A DNA stretch of 42,231 bases from JAWLFY01 sp964462125 (GCA_964462125.1 CAYWXT010000009.1:1-42231), one strand, 5' to 3'; shown: positions 1 to 8,517, numbered from the stretch's first letter. Translations and numbers: made by a program. Notes: a model not told the origin generated them from the letters alone.

Positions 1-2
1 GG

Positions 3-71
3 GTCGACGAGGCGCAGATCCATTTCGAGTTCTTCGGCCCGCGTCAGGAGATCAGCCCAGCGGCCGCATGA
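3..71 (+). CDS. Possible 3' end of an unidentified gene
   Basis: An open frame enters from the left window edge and ends at TGA 69-71. It gives 22 residues with G or C at most third positions, and it would converge on the SecA-like gene that ends at 75 on the other strand. The opposite strand here is also open in the frame that follows the SecA-like stop codon, so the call is weak. The product cannot be identified from so short a piece. Confidence 0.3.
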   Translation, partial: VDEAQIHFEFFGPRQEISPAAA

Positions 72-74
72 GCC

Positions 75-2291
75 TCAATCGGGGGTATCCAGATAGGGGT
101 CCTGGCCGATTTCACGCTGCACTTTTTTGCGTTCCTTCTCGTGGTGCAGGAGCACCATGCGGTCGCGAAAGTGTTTGCGTTCCACCTTTCGTTGGGCCTT
201 GCGGAACAGCCTTGCTTGGTTGTTGGCGGAACCTTGCAGGACTTCTCCGCGGCTCTTCAACTTTGCTGCTCGGTCCGGTCCCAAGCCCGATTTCAAGATG
301 TCGTCGTCGAGCGAGAGGAACTGCCGGTACGAACCGCGATCGCCTTGGCGGCCGCAGCGTCCGATGAGTTGGCGGTCGATGCGGGCGGCGTCGTGGAGTT
401 CGGTACAGATGACATGCATGCCACCGAGCTGCTCCACCTCGTCGGCAAGTTTCACGTCGGTCCCCCGGCCAGCCATGTTGGTGGCGACGGTGACCTTGCC
501 GCGTCCGCCAGCCTCGGCGACGATCTCCGCCTCTCGCTCAACGTTGTTGGCGTTGAGGACTTCATGTTCGATCCCGAGGCCTTCCAGCAATTGCGAAAGG
601 ATCTCGCTCTTGTCGATCGAACGGGTGCCGATCAGGACGGGGCGGCCACTGGCATGCACCTGTTGGATTTCCTCGACGATTGCGTGGAACTTGGCCTCCA
701 TCGAACCGAACACGCGATCGGTGAGTCGTTCCCGGCGGGGCGGTCGGTTGGTGGGGACGCGGACCACCGGGGTCCGGTAGATTCGCCGCAGCTCCCGAGC
801 GCTCGTGGCCGCGGTCCCGGTCATGCCGGCCAAGCACGGATAACGCAGGAACAGATCCTGGACCGTGATCCGGGCGGCTTGGCCAGTCGGGACGCTGATC
901 TCGATCTGCTCCTTGGCTTCGACCGCCTGGTGGATGCCGTCCCGCCATTTACGGCCTTCGGCGAGTCGTCCCGTGAATTCGTCGACGATCACGATTTCTT
1001 CCTTGCCGCCCTGGCCCGCCCGAACGACGTACTGGCGGTCGAGCAGGAACTCGTGGCTGACTTTGATCGCCCGTTCGGTGTACTCGTAAAGGTCGACCAA
1101 TCCCATGGTGCGGACGAGGTCGGGTTTGGGCAGCGAGCGGACCTTCTGTCGACCCCGGCCGGTCAGTTCATACCGTTTTGTCTCGTTGTCGATCTCGTAA
1201 TGTTCATCGATCACGAACGATTCGGCATGCTCCGCAGCCCAGCGATAGGTCTCCATGATCTGGTCGCGGACGGTGTCTTCAATGCTGCCGATGATCAGCG
1301 GCGTGCGAGCCTCATCGATCAGGATACTGTCCGCCTCGTCGACCAGGCAGAAATGCATGCCTCGCATCACGGGCTGATCTCCCGTCGCGTTGAACCCTTT
1401 CCCACCGTCACCGAGCATGTCGGTCTGCAGCCGGTTCTGGGCGCGCAGTAGCAGGCGATCCCGCAGGAAATCGAAACCGAATTCCTTGGCCGTGCCATAG
1501 GTCACCGCTGCCCCGTACGCTTCGCGGCGCCCTCCCTGATCGCTGCTGGTTTGGATCACCCCGACCGACACGCCCAGGAGCTCGTACAGCGGCCGCATCC
1601 ACTCGGCATCACGCTTGGCCAAATAGTCATTGACCGTCGCCAGATGAGCTCCCTTGCCGATCAGGGATTGCAAGTACATCGGCAAGGTCGCGGCCAGCGT
1701 TTTTCCTTCCCCCGTCTGCATCTCGGCGACGTGTCCTTCGAACAGCGCGATGCCGCCGATGAGCTGCACGTCATAGTGCCGCATGGCAACCTTGCGGCGG
1801 CCCGCCTCGCGGACCAAGGCGTACGCTTCGGGAAGAAGCCAAGAGAGTTTTTCCCCCGCCATGGCACGGTAACGGAGCGCCAGCGACCGCTTTCGCAGCG
1901 AGGCATCGCCCTCCGAGGCAATCTGCGGCTCCAGCCGATTGATTTGATCCAGCTGGCGGTTCCAGCGAAAATCTCGAACCCGCGGCGCCCGCCCCGAGAA
2001 CCAGCGTCCCGAGAACAACCGCCGAGCATTGGTTTCCGATTCCCCTTGGCGGACCGGAGGGCTGTCGTCGCGATTGGGAGCCATCGGTCCAGGCGGGGCA
2101 GCGGGCGGTGGCTCCGCTGGCGAAACCGCCTCCGCCGGCTCGATCGTTGCCAGATCATCCGCGCGGTCGCTCCGTTCTCCCAACGGATCGTCGGCCGCGG
2201 CGTTGTCCCCCAATGAGCGGGAGGAACACTCGGCGTCGGTCGCTGGATTCAATTTCGTTTCGGGTTCGGTGTCGCTGCGAGACATCGACAT
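75..2291 (-). CDS. secA: SecA-family preprotein translocase ATPase, short form
   Basis: A SecA-type motor ATPase of 738 residues. SecA normally drives unfolded preproteins through SecYEG at the inner membrane using ATP. Residues 1-100 are a Pro/Ala/acid-rich tail with no SecA similarity. The motor follows: Walker A MQTGEGKT at 191-198, VDEAD at 317-321, a preprotein cross-linking segment around 340-480, AGMTGTAATS at 488-497, NMAGRGTD at 605-612 and the arginine-finger motif GRCGRQGD at 644-651. After these only the first part of the helical scaffold remains (AQRKVERKHF, 699-708). The protein then ends, so the helical wing, the rest of the scaffold and the C-terminal zinc tail of full-length SecA (about 900 residues in E. 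coli) are missing. The ATG at 2291 is the first in frame; another lies at 2285. Probably a second, specialised SecA. Family call is secure, function is inference. Confidence 0.9.
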   Translation of the reverse strand: MSMSRSDTEPETKLNPATDAECSSRSLGDNAAADDPLGERSDRADDLATIEPAEAVSPAEPPPAAPPGPMAPNRDDSPPVRQGESETNARRLFSGRWFSGRAPRVRDFRWNRQLDQINRLEPQIASEGDASLRKRSLALRYRAMAGEKLSWLLPEAYALVREAGRRKVAMRHYDVQLIGGIALFEGHVAEMQTGEGKTLAATLPMYLQSLIGKGAHLATVNDYLAKRDAEWMRPLYELLGVSVGVIQTSSDQGGRREAYGAAVTYGTAKEFGFDFLRDRLLLRAQNRLQTDMLGDGGKGFNATGDQPVMRGMHFCLVDEADSILIDEARTPLIIGSIEDTVRDQIMETYRWAAEHAESFVIDEHYEIDNETKRYELTGRGRQKVRSLPKPDLVRTMGLVDLYEYTERAIKVSHEFLLDRQYVVRAGQGGKEEIVIVDEFTGRLAEGRKWRDGIHQAVEAKEQIEISVPTGQAARITVQDLFLRYPCLAGMTGTAATSARELRRIYRTPVVRVPTNRPPRRERLTDRVFGSMEAKFHAIVEEIQQVHASGRPVLIGTRSIDKSEILSQLLEGLGIEHEVLNANNVEREAEIVAEAGGRGKVTVATNMAGRGTDVKLADEVEQLGGMHVICTELHDAARIDRQLIGRCGRQGDRGSYRQFLSLDDDILKSGLGPDRAAKLKSRGEVLQGSANNQARLFRKAQRKVERKHFRDRMVLLHHEKERKKVQREIGQDPYLDTPD

Positions 2292-2515
2292 CCACGCTTT
2301 TCAGAGGCTGGAGTCCGTGATGCTCCCATTCTAACGCGGTTATTTCGCTCGCTAGTGCATCAATCTCCGGTTCGGAGGGTTAATCAACAACGATGTTAAG
2401 AGGGGGCGAATGGGTGGTTTGTTCCTGTAAATCTGAACGTACTTTATCTACCGCTCGGCCCGGTCGATCCCCTTGGGTAGGTCAATCCAGTTTCCCGGAC
2501 TGAGTGAGAACGCTG
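2292..2515. promoter_or_regulatory. Divergent intergenic region, secA-like / BBP7-like
   Basis: This gap separates two genes read away from each other, so promoters for both should lie here. For the + strand gene a weak candidate is TTGTTC (2419-2424) with TACTTT (2440-2445) or TTATCT (2444-2449); the spacings of 15 and 19 are off the 17-base ideal. No operator or riboswitch was recognised. Confidence 0.25.
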
Positions 2516-3955
2516 ATGAACATGAAATTACAGGGGCTGTCCTTGGCAGCCCTGCTCGCGACGCCGCTCCTCGTGGCCCCCGCTGTGCCAGCGTGGGCCG
2601 AGGGACCTGCGTGGGACGATGTGCCTTCCTCGGAGGAGGAAGTCGGCTCGACGGTGGGCGATCTTCCCGGTTTCGATGACGTCCCGTCGACGTTTGTCGG
2701 TGATGCCGGGGCCAATGATGCCGGGGCCAATGATGCCGGGGCCAATGCAGGGCCTTGGTCGGAGACTCTCCCCGAGCACCCTCCGACGTCCTATTCGGAC
2801 TTGTACCCGCAATCGGTCACGAGCCACGTCGCCGGTGGGTCGGGTTGGGGTCGCGGCGCCAGCTGTGGTCTCGGTTGCGACAGCGGCTGCGACGGCGATT
2901 GTGGCCCAGCTGGCAGACTGTTCGGCGGGGGCGAGGACCGTTGGGCCTCAGCCGAGCTGTTGCTGTGGTTTCCTCAGCAGCGGCGGACGCCAGCCTTGGT
3001 CAGCACAGCCCCGGAGGGCGTGCAGCCGGTGCCCGGTCAACCAGGGATGGACATCGCATTCGGAGGTGACGTCGGGGATGACCTGACCCCCGGCTTTCGG
3101 CTCGATGCCGGACGCTATCTCACCGAGAACTTCGGCATCGGCGGTCGGTTCTGGATGCTCGACGAAGATCGGGAACATTTTTCCATGAGCGGCCGCGGAA
3201 CGGGAACATCAATCGGGCGCCCCTTCTTCAACACAGATCAACCGGGCCCGGATGCGATTTTGGTCAACCTCGACGGAGAATTTGCTGGGTCGGTTGCGTT
3301 CGAGAGCGAACTGCGAATGCTGGCCGCCGAGGCGTACGGGCGGCTCAAGTTCGGTCGTGGGGCCAACTACCGGGTCGATTTGATCGGCGGTTATACGCAT
3401 TTCAATATCGATGACCGACTGCTGGCGTCGAGCACGACGGTCGACACCGATTCCGGAACGAGGAGCACCTTCTTCGATGACTTCGACGCCGAGAACCAGT
3501 TTCACGGTGGCCAACTCGGGTTCGAGACCACCGTCTCCAAGGGTCGTTGGGCCCTCACCTCGCTGAGCAAGGTGCACTTCGGAAACATGAATCAGTCGAT
3601 CGCCATCGACGGGGCCAGCAGAAGAGTCACCGCGGCTGATCCACCGACGACCGAGCGGTTCGACGCCGGAGCGTTGGCCCTCGATGCCCAGGGCCAATTC
3701 GAGCGTGACGAGTTCGCGTTCGCGCCCGAGTTGAACTTGAAGCTCGCCTACCAATTCCGACGCAACGTGCAGCTGAGCGTCGGCTACAGCTTCATGTACT
3801 TCGACAACGTGCTGCTCGCCGGGGACCACGTCGATCCGTTGTTCGACGGGACGACGATTCTCACCGATGGTCCGCACGGCCAGCGTGATTTCGAGTTCGA
3901 TGATTCCAGCCTCTGGGTCCAAGGGATCGACCTCGGCTTCGTACTCGATTTCTAG
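2516..3955 (+). CDS. BBP7-type outer-membrane beta-barrel protein
   Basis: A secreted protein of 479 residues that resembles the planctomycete BBP7 (beta barrel porin 7) group. Residues 1-28 are a signal peptide with a hydrophobic core and a likely cut after AWA. Next come an acidic low-complexity stretch, three DAGAN repeats (63-77), and a Gly/Cys segment at 110-130 with Cys at 117, 121, 125 and 129, exactly four residues apart. The barrel begins at DRWASAELLLWF (141-152), the usual entry motif of the group, and continues as alternating amphipathic strands to the C-terminal FVLDF, which ends in Phe as outer-membrane barrels often do. ATG 2516 was preferred over GTG 2504 because it gives a clean signal peptide; ATG 2522 is also possible. 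It stands alone and is followed by a terminator. Substrate, if it is a pore, is unknown. Confidence 0.75.
   Translation: MNMKLQGLSLAALLATPLLVAPAVPAWAEGPAWDDVPSSEEEVGSTVGDLPGFDDVPSTFVGDAGANDAGANDAGANAGPWSETLPEHPPTSYSDLYPQSVTSHVAGGSGWGRGASCGLGCDSGCDGDCGPAGRLFGGGEDRWASAELLLWFPQQRRTPALVSTAPEGVQPVPGQPGMDIAFGGDVGDDLTPGFRLDAGRYLTENFGIGGRFWMLDEDREHFSMSGRGTGTSIGRPFFNTDQPGPDAILVNLDGEFAGSVAFESELRMLAAEAYGRLKFGRGANYRVDLIGGYTHFNIDDRLLASSTTVDTDSGTRSTFFDDFDAENQFHGGQLGFETTVSKGRWALTSLSKVHFGNMNQSIAIDGASRRVTAADPPTTERFDAGALALDAQGQFERDEFAFAPELNLKLAYQFRRNVQLSVGYSFMYFDNVLLAGDHVDPLFDGTTILTDGPHGQRDFEFDDSSLWVQGIDLGFVLDF
2702..2746 (+). repeat. Three perfect 15-bp tandem repeats inside a CDS
   Basis: The unit GATGCCGGGGCCAAT occurs three times in a row without a mismatch (2702-2716, 2717-2731, 2732-2746). 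It stays in frame and encodes DAGAN x3 in the linker between the signal peptide and the Cys-rich segment of the BBP7-type protein. Perfect identity suggests recent slippage. Confidence 0.95.
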
Positions 3956-4049
3956 GCACCGCAGGCGGGAGCGTTTCGATCCACCATCGGCAGCGGATCA
4001 CGGGCAAGCAGTCCGGGAAACTGTTCCGCGATCCGCCAACCCTGATATT

Positions 4050-4091
4050 AAACGGGGCGTGAGGGAATCGATCCTTCACGCCCCGTTTTTC
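4050..4091. terminator. Bidirectional intrinsic terminator
   Basis: A 13-bp perfect stem (4050-4062 pairing with 4076-4088, arms AAACGGGGCGTGA and TCACGCCCCGTTT) closes a 13-base loop and is followed on the + strand by a T run. It sits between the convergent BBP7-type gene (stop at 3955) and tilS (stop at 4134). On the - strand the T run is shorter, so termination should be stronger for the + strand gene. Confidence 0.85.
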
Positions 4092-4133
4092 TGTCCCCTT
4101 CGCCCCTGGCACTGCGGGAGAGACACGAGGCAC

Positions 4134-5273
4134 TTAGCGGCCGGGCCGAATCGTGACGCAGTCGCCGCTGGCGGTGACCTGCAGGTCGCCAGGCAGCGTG
4201 TAGCGTTGCGGCTGGTCCGATGCGATCGTCCCTGCCAGACGTTTCCAGTGGCTGGCGGTCATCTTCCCGCGCGGCCACACGTGCCGGTCCCACAGACGCT
4301 GCAAGCCGCGAATCACCACCGCTTCGTGGACGGGATCGCCTCCGTTGGCGTTGCGTCGCAAGCTCGCCTGAGTCTCGCCCTTCACCGGATCGCCGCCGTT
4401 TGCCCTGACCCTGGGCAACGAGATCGCCGTGTCGAGCCATCGCATCGCTTGCTCGTCAATGAATTCTCGCCAGCCCCCTTGGGATTCGATCGTGCGGATC
4501 ATCGACTCCGACGCGCGCGGGTATTGCGATTCGAGTTCGGGGATCAGCTGGGTGCGAATCCAGTTGCGGCGATAACTGGGGTCCTGGTTGCTGGTGTCTT
4601 CGCGCCAATCTTGAGCGATCCGGCGGAGGGCGCGACGGATCGACTCGCGGCGGACCGACAGCAGGGGGCGAGCCAGCACGAGTTCGGGTCCGAGTTCTCG
4701 AAAGCGGGGAATCCCACAGAGCCCCATGGGACCGGTGCCGCGGAACAGGTGATGCAGCAGTGTCTCGACATTATCGTCGGCCGAGTGGGCCAAGGCGACG
4801 TAGCGAGCCCCGAAACGCTCGGCGACCTGGCGGAGAAATGCCAGCCGTTGCCGGCGCATGGACGCCTCGTCGGTCCCTTTACCCCGGCCGCGGCCGACAA
4901 CGATGCGAACGCCGAGTTGCCCGGCGAGTTCGGCGGTGAATGACTGATCAAGATCAGCCGCCGCCCCCCGCATCCGATGGTGGAAATGCGCCGCCAGGAG
5001 AAAGCCCAGCGGCGGGGAATCACCCCCGACCGGGCATGGCTCCCCGCCCGACCCGTTTCGGCCAGGCTGCCGGAGTTCGGCCAGGGCACGCAACAGTGCG
5101 ACGCTGTCGGCCCCACCACTGCAGCCGACAACGACGCCGACCCCGCCCCAGCGCCGGACCGGCCAACGCCAGCTCAACTCGATCTTAATCTCGTCCCAGG
5201 GGTCTAGCACGGCGGGGATGGGGGGAGCGGGGCGGTACCCGAAACGCGACCGGTGATTTCGCCCGGTCTCCAT
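4134..5273 (-). CDS. tilS: tRNA(Ile)-lysidine synthetase TilS
   Basis: Converts C34 of the CAU-anticodon isoleucine tRNA to lysidine, using ATP and lysine, so that it reads AUA codons. The PP-loop SGGADS is at residues 52-57 of the 379-residue form starting at 5273. It is followed by the expected HFHHRMRG and LAHSADDNVET segments and by FRGTGPMGLCGIP, all typical of TilS. The C-terminal part is short compared with E. coli TilS (432 residues). The start at 5273 (METGRNH) is preferred over the upstream ATG at 5330 because the family has little sequence before the PP-loop. An imperfect 54-bp direct repeat inserts about 25 residues near 4330-4403. The gene is divergent from rny across about 150 bp. 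Confidence 0.9.
   Translation of the reverse strand: METGRNHRSRFGYRPAPPIPAVLDPWDEIKIELSWRWPVRRWGGVGVVVGCSGGADSVALLRALAELRQPGRNGSGGEPCPVGGDSPPLGFLLAAHFHHRMRGAAADLDQSFTAELAGQLGVRIVVGRGRGKGTDEASMRRQRLAFLRQVAERFGARYVALAHSADDNVETLLHHLFRGTGPMGLCGIPRFRELGPELVLARPLLSVRRESIRRALRRIAQDWREDTSNQDPSYRRNWIRTQLIPELESQYPRASESMIRTIESQGGWREFIDEQAMRWLDTAISLPRVRANGGDPVKGETQASLRRNANGGDPVHEAVVIRGLQRLWDRHVWPRGKMTASHWKRLAGTIASDQPQRYTLPGDLQVTASGDCVTIRPGR
4332..4403 (-). repeat. In-frame direct repeat inside tilS, 54-bp period
   Basis: Two 18-base copies at 4332-4349 and 4386-4403 match at 15 of 18 positions and lie exactly 54 bases apart. On the coding strand each gives ANGGDP, separated by VKGETQASLRRN. The segment adds residues to TilS that do not look like family sequence. 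Confidence 0.75.
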
Positions 5274-5414
5274 AGCTGTTAGGCTCTTGGCCGTCGCCTC
5301 CGCGGACCTTGGCGAACGGCGATGCTCCACAGCTTACCAACTCCTCCGGATGTGGATACTGCGTTCCCTGATGATCCCGATCGCCTCGCCGGTGGTTTTT
5401 GCGTCTGCGAGACC

Positions 5415-5420
5415 AAGGAA
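5415..5420 (+). promoter_or_regulatory. Shine-Dalgarno that fixes the rny start
   Basis: AAGGAA lies six bases before ATG 5427. The longer open frame starting at 5322 has no such site and would put 35 extra residues before the membrane anchor. Confidence 0.7.
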
Positions 5421-5426
5421 CCCTCG

Positions 5427-6995
5427 ATGCCGGCCGAAACTGCCACCACGATCCTCTATTGCGTCGTTTCTTTCATGCTCGGTGCCGCGGCGATGTTCGC
5501 GGGCCTGCTCGTCTATCGCTCGCAGAACCGGCAAAAGCTGCAGGCCGAGGCGGACCAGATCCTCGAAGCCGCACGCCGGGACAGCGAGACGGAGCGGAAT
5601 CGATTGTTGGTCGACGCGAAAGAATCGGTGATCAAGCTCAAGGCAGAGGCCGACCACGAAATCGCGGAACTTCGACGAGCCCAACTGCAACGTGATCAGA
5701 AGCTCGATCGGCGCGACGAACAGCTGACGCAGCAGGAAGAATCGCTTCGCAAACAGCAACGGGGTTTGGAGGAAAGCCAATCACGGCTGGAATCCCAGTT
5801 GCGGGACTTGGCCGAGCAACGTGAACAGCTCCAACACACGCTCCAGGAACAGCAGCGAGTATTGGAACAGGCCAGCGCCATGTCTCGCGACGAAGCCGCC
5901 CAACGCCTGATGCAATCGTTGGAACAGGAGCTCCAGCACGAGATCGGGTCAGCCCTGCTACGGCACCAAAAGCAGCTGTCGGAAACCGTCCAGGAACAAT
6001 CGCGCCAGATGCTGTTGACGGCGATGCAGCGTTACGCCTCGTCCCACACGGCGGAGTCGACCACGAGCTCCGTCGACGTGCCGACCGATGACATGAAAGG
6101 CCGCATCATCGGCCGCGAGGGGCGCAACATCCGGACGTTCGAAAAGATCACTGGCGTGGATGTCATCATCGACGATACACCCGGAGTGGTGATCGTCAGC
6201 GGCTTCGATCCGGTTCGCCGCGAGATCGCACGTCAGGCCCTCGATGCCTTGATCGCCGACGGGAGAATTCACCCTTCGAAAATCGAAGAAGTCGTCGAAC
6301 AGACGAAGCAAGAGATCGACGCCTTCGTCCTCCGCAAGGGTCGGGAGGCGGCCGACGAGGTCAACGTATCGGGGCTGCATGAGCGGGTCCTCGAGATGCT
6401 CGGCCGGCTTCACTTCCGGACCTCCTACAGCCAGAATGTGCTGCGACACAGCGTCGAAGTCGCCTTCATCAGCGGCCTGCTCGCCGAGATGCTGGGCATG
6501 GACGCCGATCTGGCTCGCCGCTGTGGGCTGCTGCACGACATCGGGAAAGCCGCCGATCATGAACTGGAGGGAGGCCATCCCAAAATCGGTGCCGACCTGC
6601 TCCGCCGGCACCACGAAGCCCCCGAAGTCGTCCATGCGGCGCTGGGACATCACGATGAAGTCATCACCGAATACCCCTACACCATGTTGGTCGCCACCGG
6701 CGACGCCTGTAGCGCCAGCCGCCCGGGAGCCCGGCGGGAATCGCTGGAACGCTACATCAAACGGATGGAAGAGCTGGAAGCAATCGCGGGCCGCTTCGAA
6801 GGCGTCCAACAAGCCTTCGCCATCTCCGCCGGACGCGAACTACGGGTGATCGTCAACAGCGATCACTCCGACGACGAACATGCCGCCACGATCTGCCGCA
6901 ACATCGCCCAAGCCTTCGAGCAAGAATTGACCTACCCGGGGGAAATCAAGGTCACGGTCGTTCGTGAATCCCGATTCACCGAAACCGCCCGCTGA
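5427..6995 (+). CDS. rny: Ribonuclease Y
   Basis: Membrane-anchored endoribonuclease that starts mRNA decay. Length is 522 residues, the same as Bacillus subtilis RNase Y (about 520). Layout: one N-terminal membrane helix (about 7-30), a long charged coiled coil (about 35-200), a KH RNA-binding domain with GRIIGREGRN at 225-234, and an HD phosphohydrolase domain with RHSVEVA at 340-346, HD at 370-371, GHHDE at 407-411 and GDACSASRPGARRES at 425-439. All the expected metal-binding residues are present. The start at 5427 has a good ribosome site and gives the family's normal N-terminus. A methyltransferase gene begins 24 bases after the stop and is probably cotranscribed. Divergent from tilS. 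Confidence 0.96.
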   Translation: MPAETATTILYCVVSFMLGAAAMFAGLLVYRSQNRQKLQAEADQILEAARRDSETERNRLLVDAKESVIKLKAEADHEIAELRRAQLQRDQKLDRRDEQLTQQEESLRKQQRGLEESQSRLESQLRDLAEQREQLQHTLQEQQRVLEQASAMSRDEAAQRLMQSLEQELQHEIGSALLRHQKQLSETVQEQSRQMLLTAMQRYASSHTAESTTSSVDVPTDDMKGRIIGREGRNIRTFEKITGVDVIIDDTPGVVIVSGFDPVRREIARQALDALIADGRIHPSKIEEVVEQTKQEIDAFVLRKGREAADEVNVSGLHERVLEMLGRLHFRTSYSQNVLRHSVEVAFISGLLAEMLGMDADLARRCGLLHDIGKAADHELEGGHPKIGADLLRRHHEAPEVVHAALGHHDEVITEYPYTMLVATGDACSASRPGARRESLERYIKRMEELEAIAGRFEGVQQAFAISAGRELRVIVNSDHSDDEHAATICRNIAQAFEQELTYPGEIKVTVVRESRFTETAR

Positions 6996-7019
6996 AACCT
7001 GACAATCACGGAACCACTC

Positions 7020-7793
7020 ATGCCCTCCTGGTACGATCACCCTCAATACTTCGACATGGTGTTTCGCGACGAAACGGCTGCCGAAGTCACCTTTTTTGAA
7101 CAGGCGTTCGAGCGGTTCGCCGGCCGCAAGGTGCAGCGACTGTTTGAACCCGGCTGCGGCAGCGGGCGACTCGTGGCAGCCATGGCCGCGCGCGGTTACG
7201 ATCTGACCGCGCTCGACCTCAGCGAGCCGATGCTGGCGTACCTCCGACGGCGGCTCCGCCGACGTGGGCTCTCGGCCGAACTCGTCTGCGGCGACATGAC
7301 TCGCATGACGTTCCGACCCAAATTCGACGCGGCGTTCTGTACCTTCAATACCTTTCGGCATCTCATGCACGAGGCCGACGCGGTTAGCCACCTGCGGTCG
7401 ATGGCGAATAACCTGCGCCGCGGCGGGCTCTACATCCTGGGGTTTCACTTGATCCCGACCGATGCAGACGACGAATGCACCGAACGGTGGACGGCGCGGC
7501 ACGCGGGAACCCACCTCCATGTGACCTTGCGGGTGACCGAATTCGATCGCCGCAAACGCCAGGAACAGATCCGCGTGAGCCTCAAAGCAACCACGCGATC
7601 GGGCCGCGTCGAGCGGATTCGGAGCGAGTTTCCCCTGCGGGTCTACACCACCTCGCAAGCCAAGCGGTTGCTCCAGAAGGTGGACGACCTGTTCGAACTC
7701 GCCGGCGTGTACGATTTCGATTACGACATCGAAAACCCGCGCCAGTTCGATGATGATTTGACCGACGCCCTATTCGTTCTCCGCCGCCGCTGA
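7020..7793 (+). CDS. Class I SAM-dependent methyltransferase
   Basis: A 257-residue cytoplasmic methyltransferase of the Rossmann (class I) fold. Motif I is LFEPGCGSGRLVAAM at about 41-55, followed by the acidic end of strand 2 in LTALDLSEPML and by the motif IV region FDAAFCTFNTFRHL. The substrate cannot be named: the C-terminal half contains EFPLRVYTTSQAKRLLQKV, which resembles small-molecule methyltransferases rather than rRNA or protein ones. The gene lies 24 bases behind rny with GGA eight bases before its ATG, so it is probably in the same transcript. It converges on cmk across a 37-bp gap. Confidence 0.85.
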   Translation: MPSWYDHPQYFDMVFRDETAAEVTFFEQAFERFAGRKVQRLFEPGCGSGRLVAAMAARGYDLTALDLSEPMLAYLRRRLRRRGLSAELVCGDMTRMTFRPKFDAAFCTFNTFRHLMHEADAVSHLRSMANNLRRGGLYILGFHLIPTDADDECTERWTARHAGTHLHVTLRVTEFDRRKRQEQIRVSLKATTRSGRVERIRSEFPLRVYTTSQAKRLLQKVDDLFELAGVYDFDYDIENPRQFDDDLTDALFVLRRR

Positions 7794-7817
7794 CCGACCG
7801 GGGTCCCGCGGCGTCGG
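7794..7817. terminator. GC-rich hairpin between convergent genes
   Basis: CCGAC and GTCGG flank an inner CGGG/CCCG pair in the gap between the methyltransferase stop and the cmk stop. There is no T run, so this is only a possible terminator. Confidence 0.3.
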
Positions 7818-7830
7818 CTGAGCGTTCCGG

Positions 7831-8517
7831 TCACTCCGACCGCGACAACTTCGACGGTCCGGTCGCCGATTGGCAAAGGTGCCGGACGATCTCCAACACC
7901 GCGGCGAGGACTTCGTCGGAGGTCATACCGTCGGTGGCGACAACGACCGCGTCGGGGGCGGCACGCAATCGCCCCACCGGCCGCAAACGGTCCTCCAGGT
8001 CGCGGCGATTCTGAGCGGCCAGGACCTCCTCGAAACTCGCCGGGCGGCCCGACTCGATCAGTTGTTGCTGTCGCCGGCGAGCCCGCTCCTCTGGCGATGC
8101 GGTGAGAAAGATCTTGCATTCGGCATCGGGAAACACCTCCGCCCCCTGGTCGCGTCCCTCGGTGACCATGTTCCGGCCCGACGCGATTTGCCGCTGCTGC
8201 CGACTCAGCCGCTCCCGGATCTCCGGCGGGTCGGCGATCGACCGGATCGCAGCGGTCACCTGCGGCGTCCGGATCTCGTCGGTGACATCCTGCCCGTCCA
8301 AGAAGATGCGGTCGTCGTTCCAGGCCAACTCGATCGCGCCAACGTAGCCAACCAATGCCTCGACATCGGTCATGTCGAGGCCCGCTTGCAATGCCCCATA
8401 CGTCGCTGCTCGGTACATGGCACCGGTGTCGAGGAACTCAAATCCGAGCCGGTCAGCCACTGCTCTGGCGATGCTGCTTTTGCCCGCCCCCGCGGGCCCA
8501 TCAATCGTCACGATCAC
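7831..8517 (-). CDS. cmk: Cytidylate kinase
   Basis: Phosphorylates CMP and dCMP with ATP in pyrimidine nucleotide supply. The P-loop GPAGAGKSS is at residues 7-15 and is followed by FLDTGAMYRAAT, the CMP-binding signature, then GRDQGAEVFPDAECKIFLTAS (in two runs) and the lid region RARRRQQQ. The 228-residue length from GTG 8517 matches E. coli Cmk (227). GTG 8517 is chosen because it overlaps the transglutaminase stop as GTGA and has GAGGA upstream; the TTG at 8544 would add nine unneeded residues. It is the last gene of the MoxR-DUF58-transglutaminase operon, and its job looks unrelated to the others. Confidence 0.94.
   Translation of the reverse strand: MIVTIDGPAGAGKSSIARAVADRLGFEFLDTGAMYRAATYGALQAGLDMTDVEALVGYVGAIELAWNDDRIFLDGQDVTDEIRTPQVTAAIRSIADPPEIRERLSRQQRQIASGRNMVTEGRDQGAEVFPDAECKIFLTASPEERARRRQQQLIESGRPASFEEVLAAQNRRDLEDRLRPVGRLRAAPDAVVVATDGMTSDEVLAAVLEIVRHLCQSATGPSKLSRSE

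Noticed and set aside
141..1451. Long open frame (436 codons) on the + strand opposite the SecA-like gene
   Set aside because: It is antisense to a gene with clear SecA motifs; high G+C leaves the opposite frame open, and its translation resembles no protein family.
3867..4943. 358-codon + strand frame running from the BBP7 gene end through tilS
   Set aside because: It crosses a strong terminator and lies opposite TilS motifs; it is a composition artefact.
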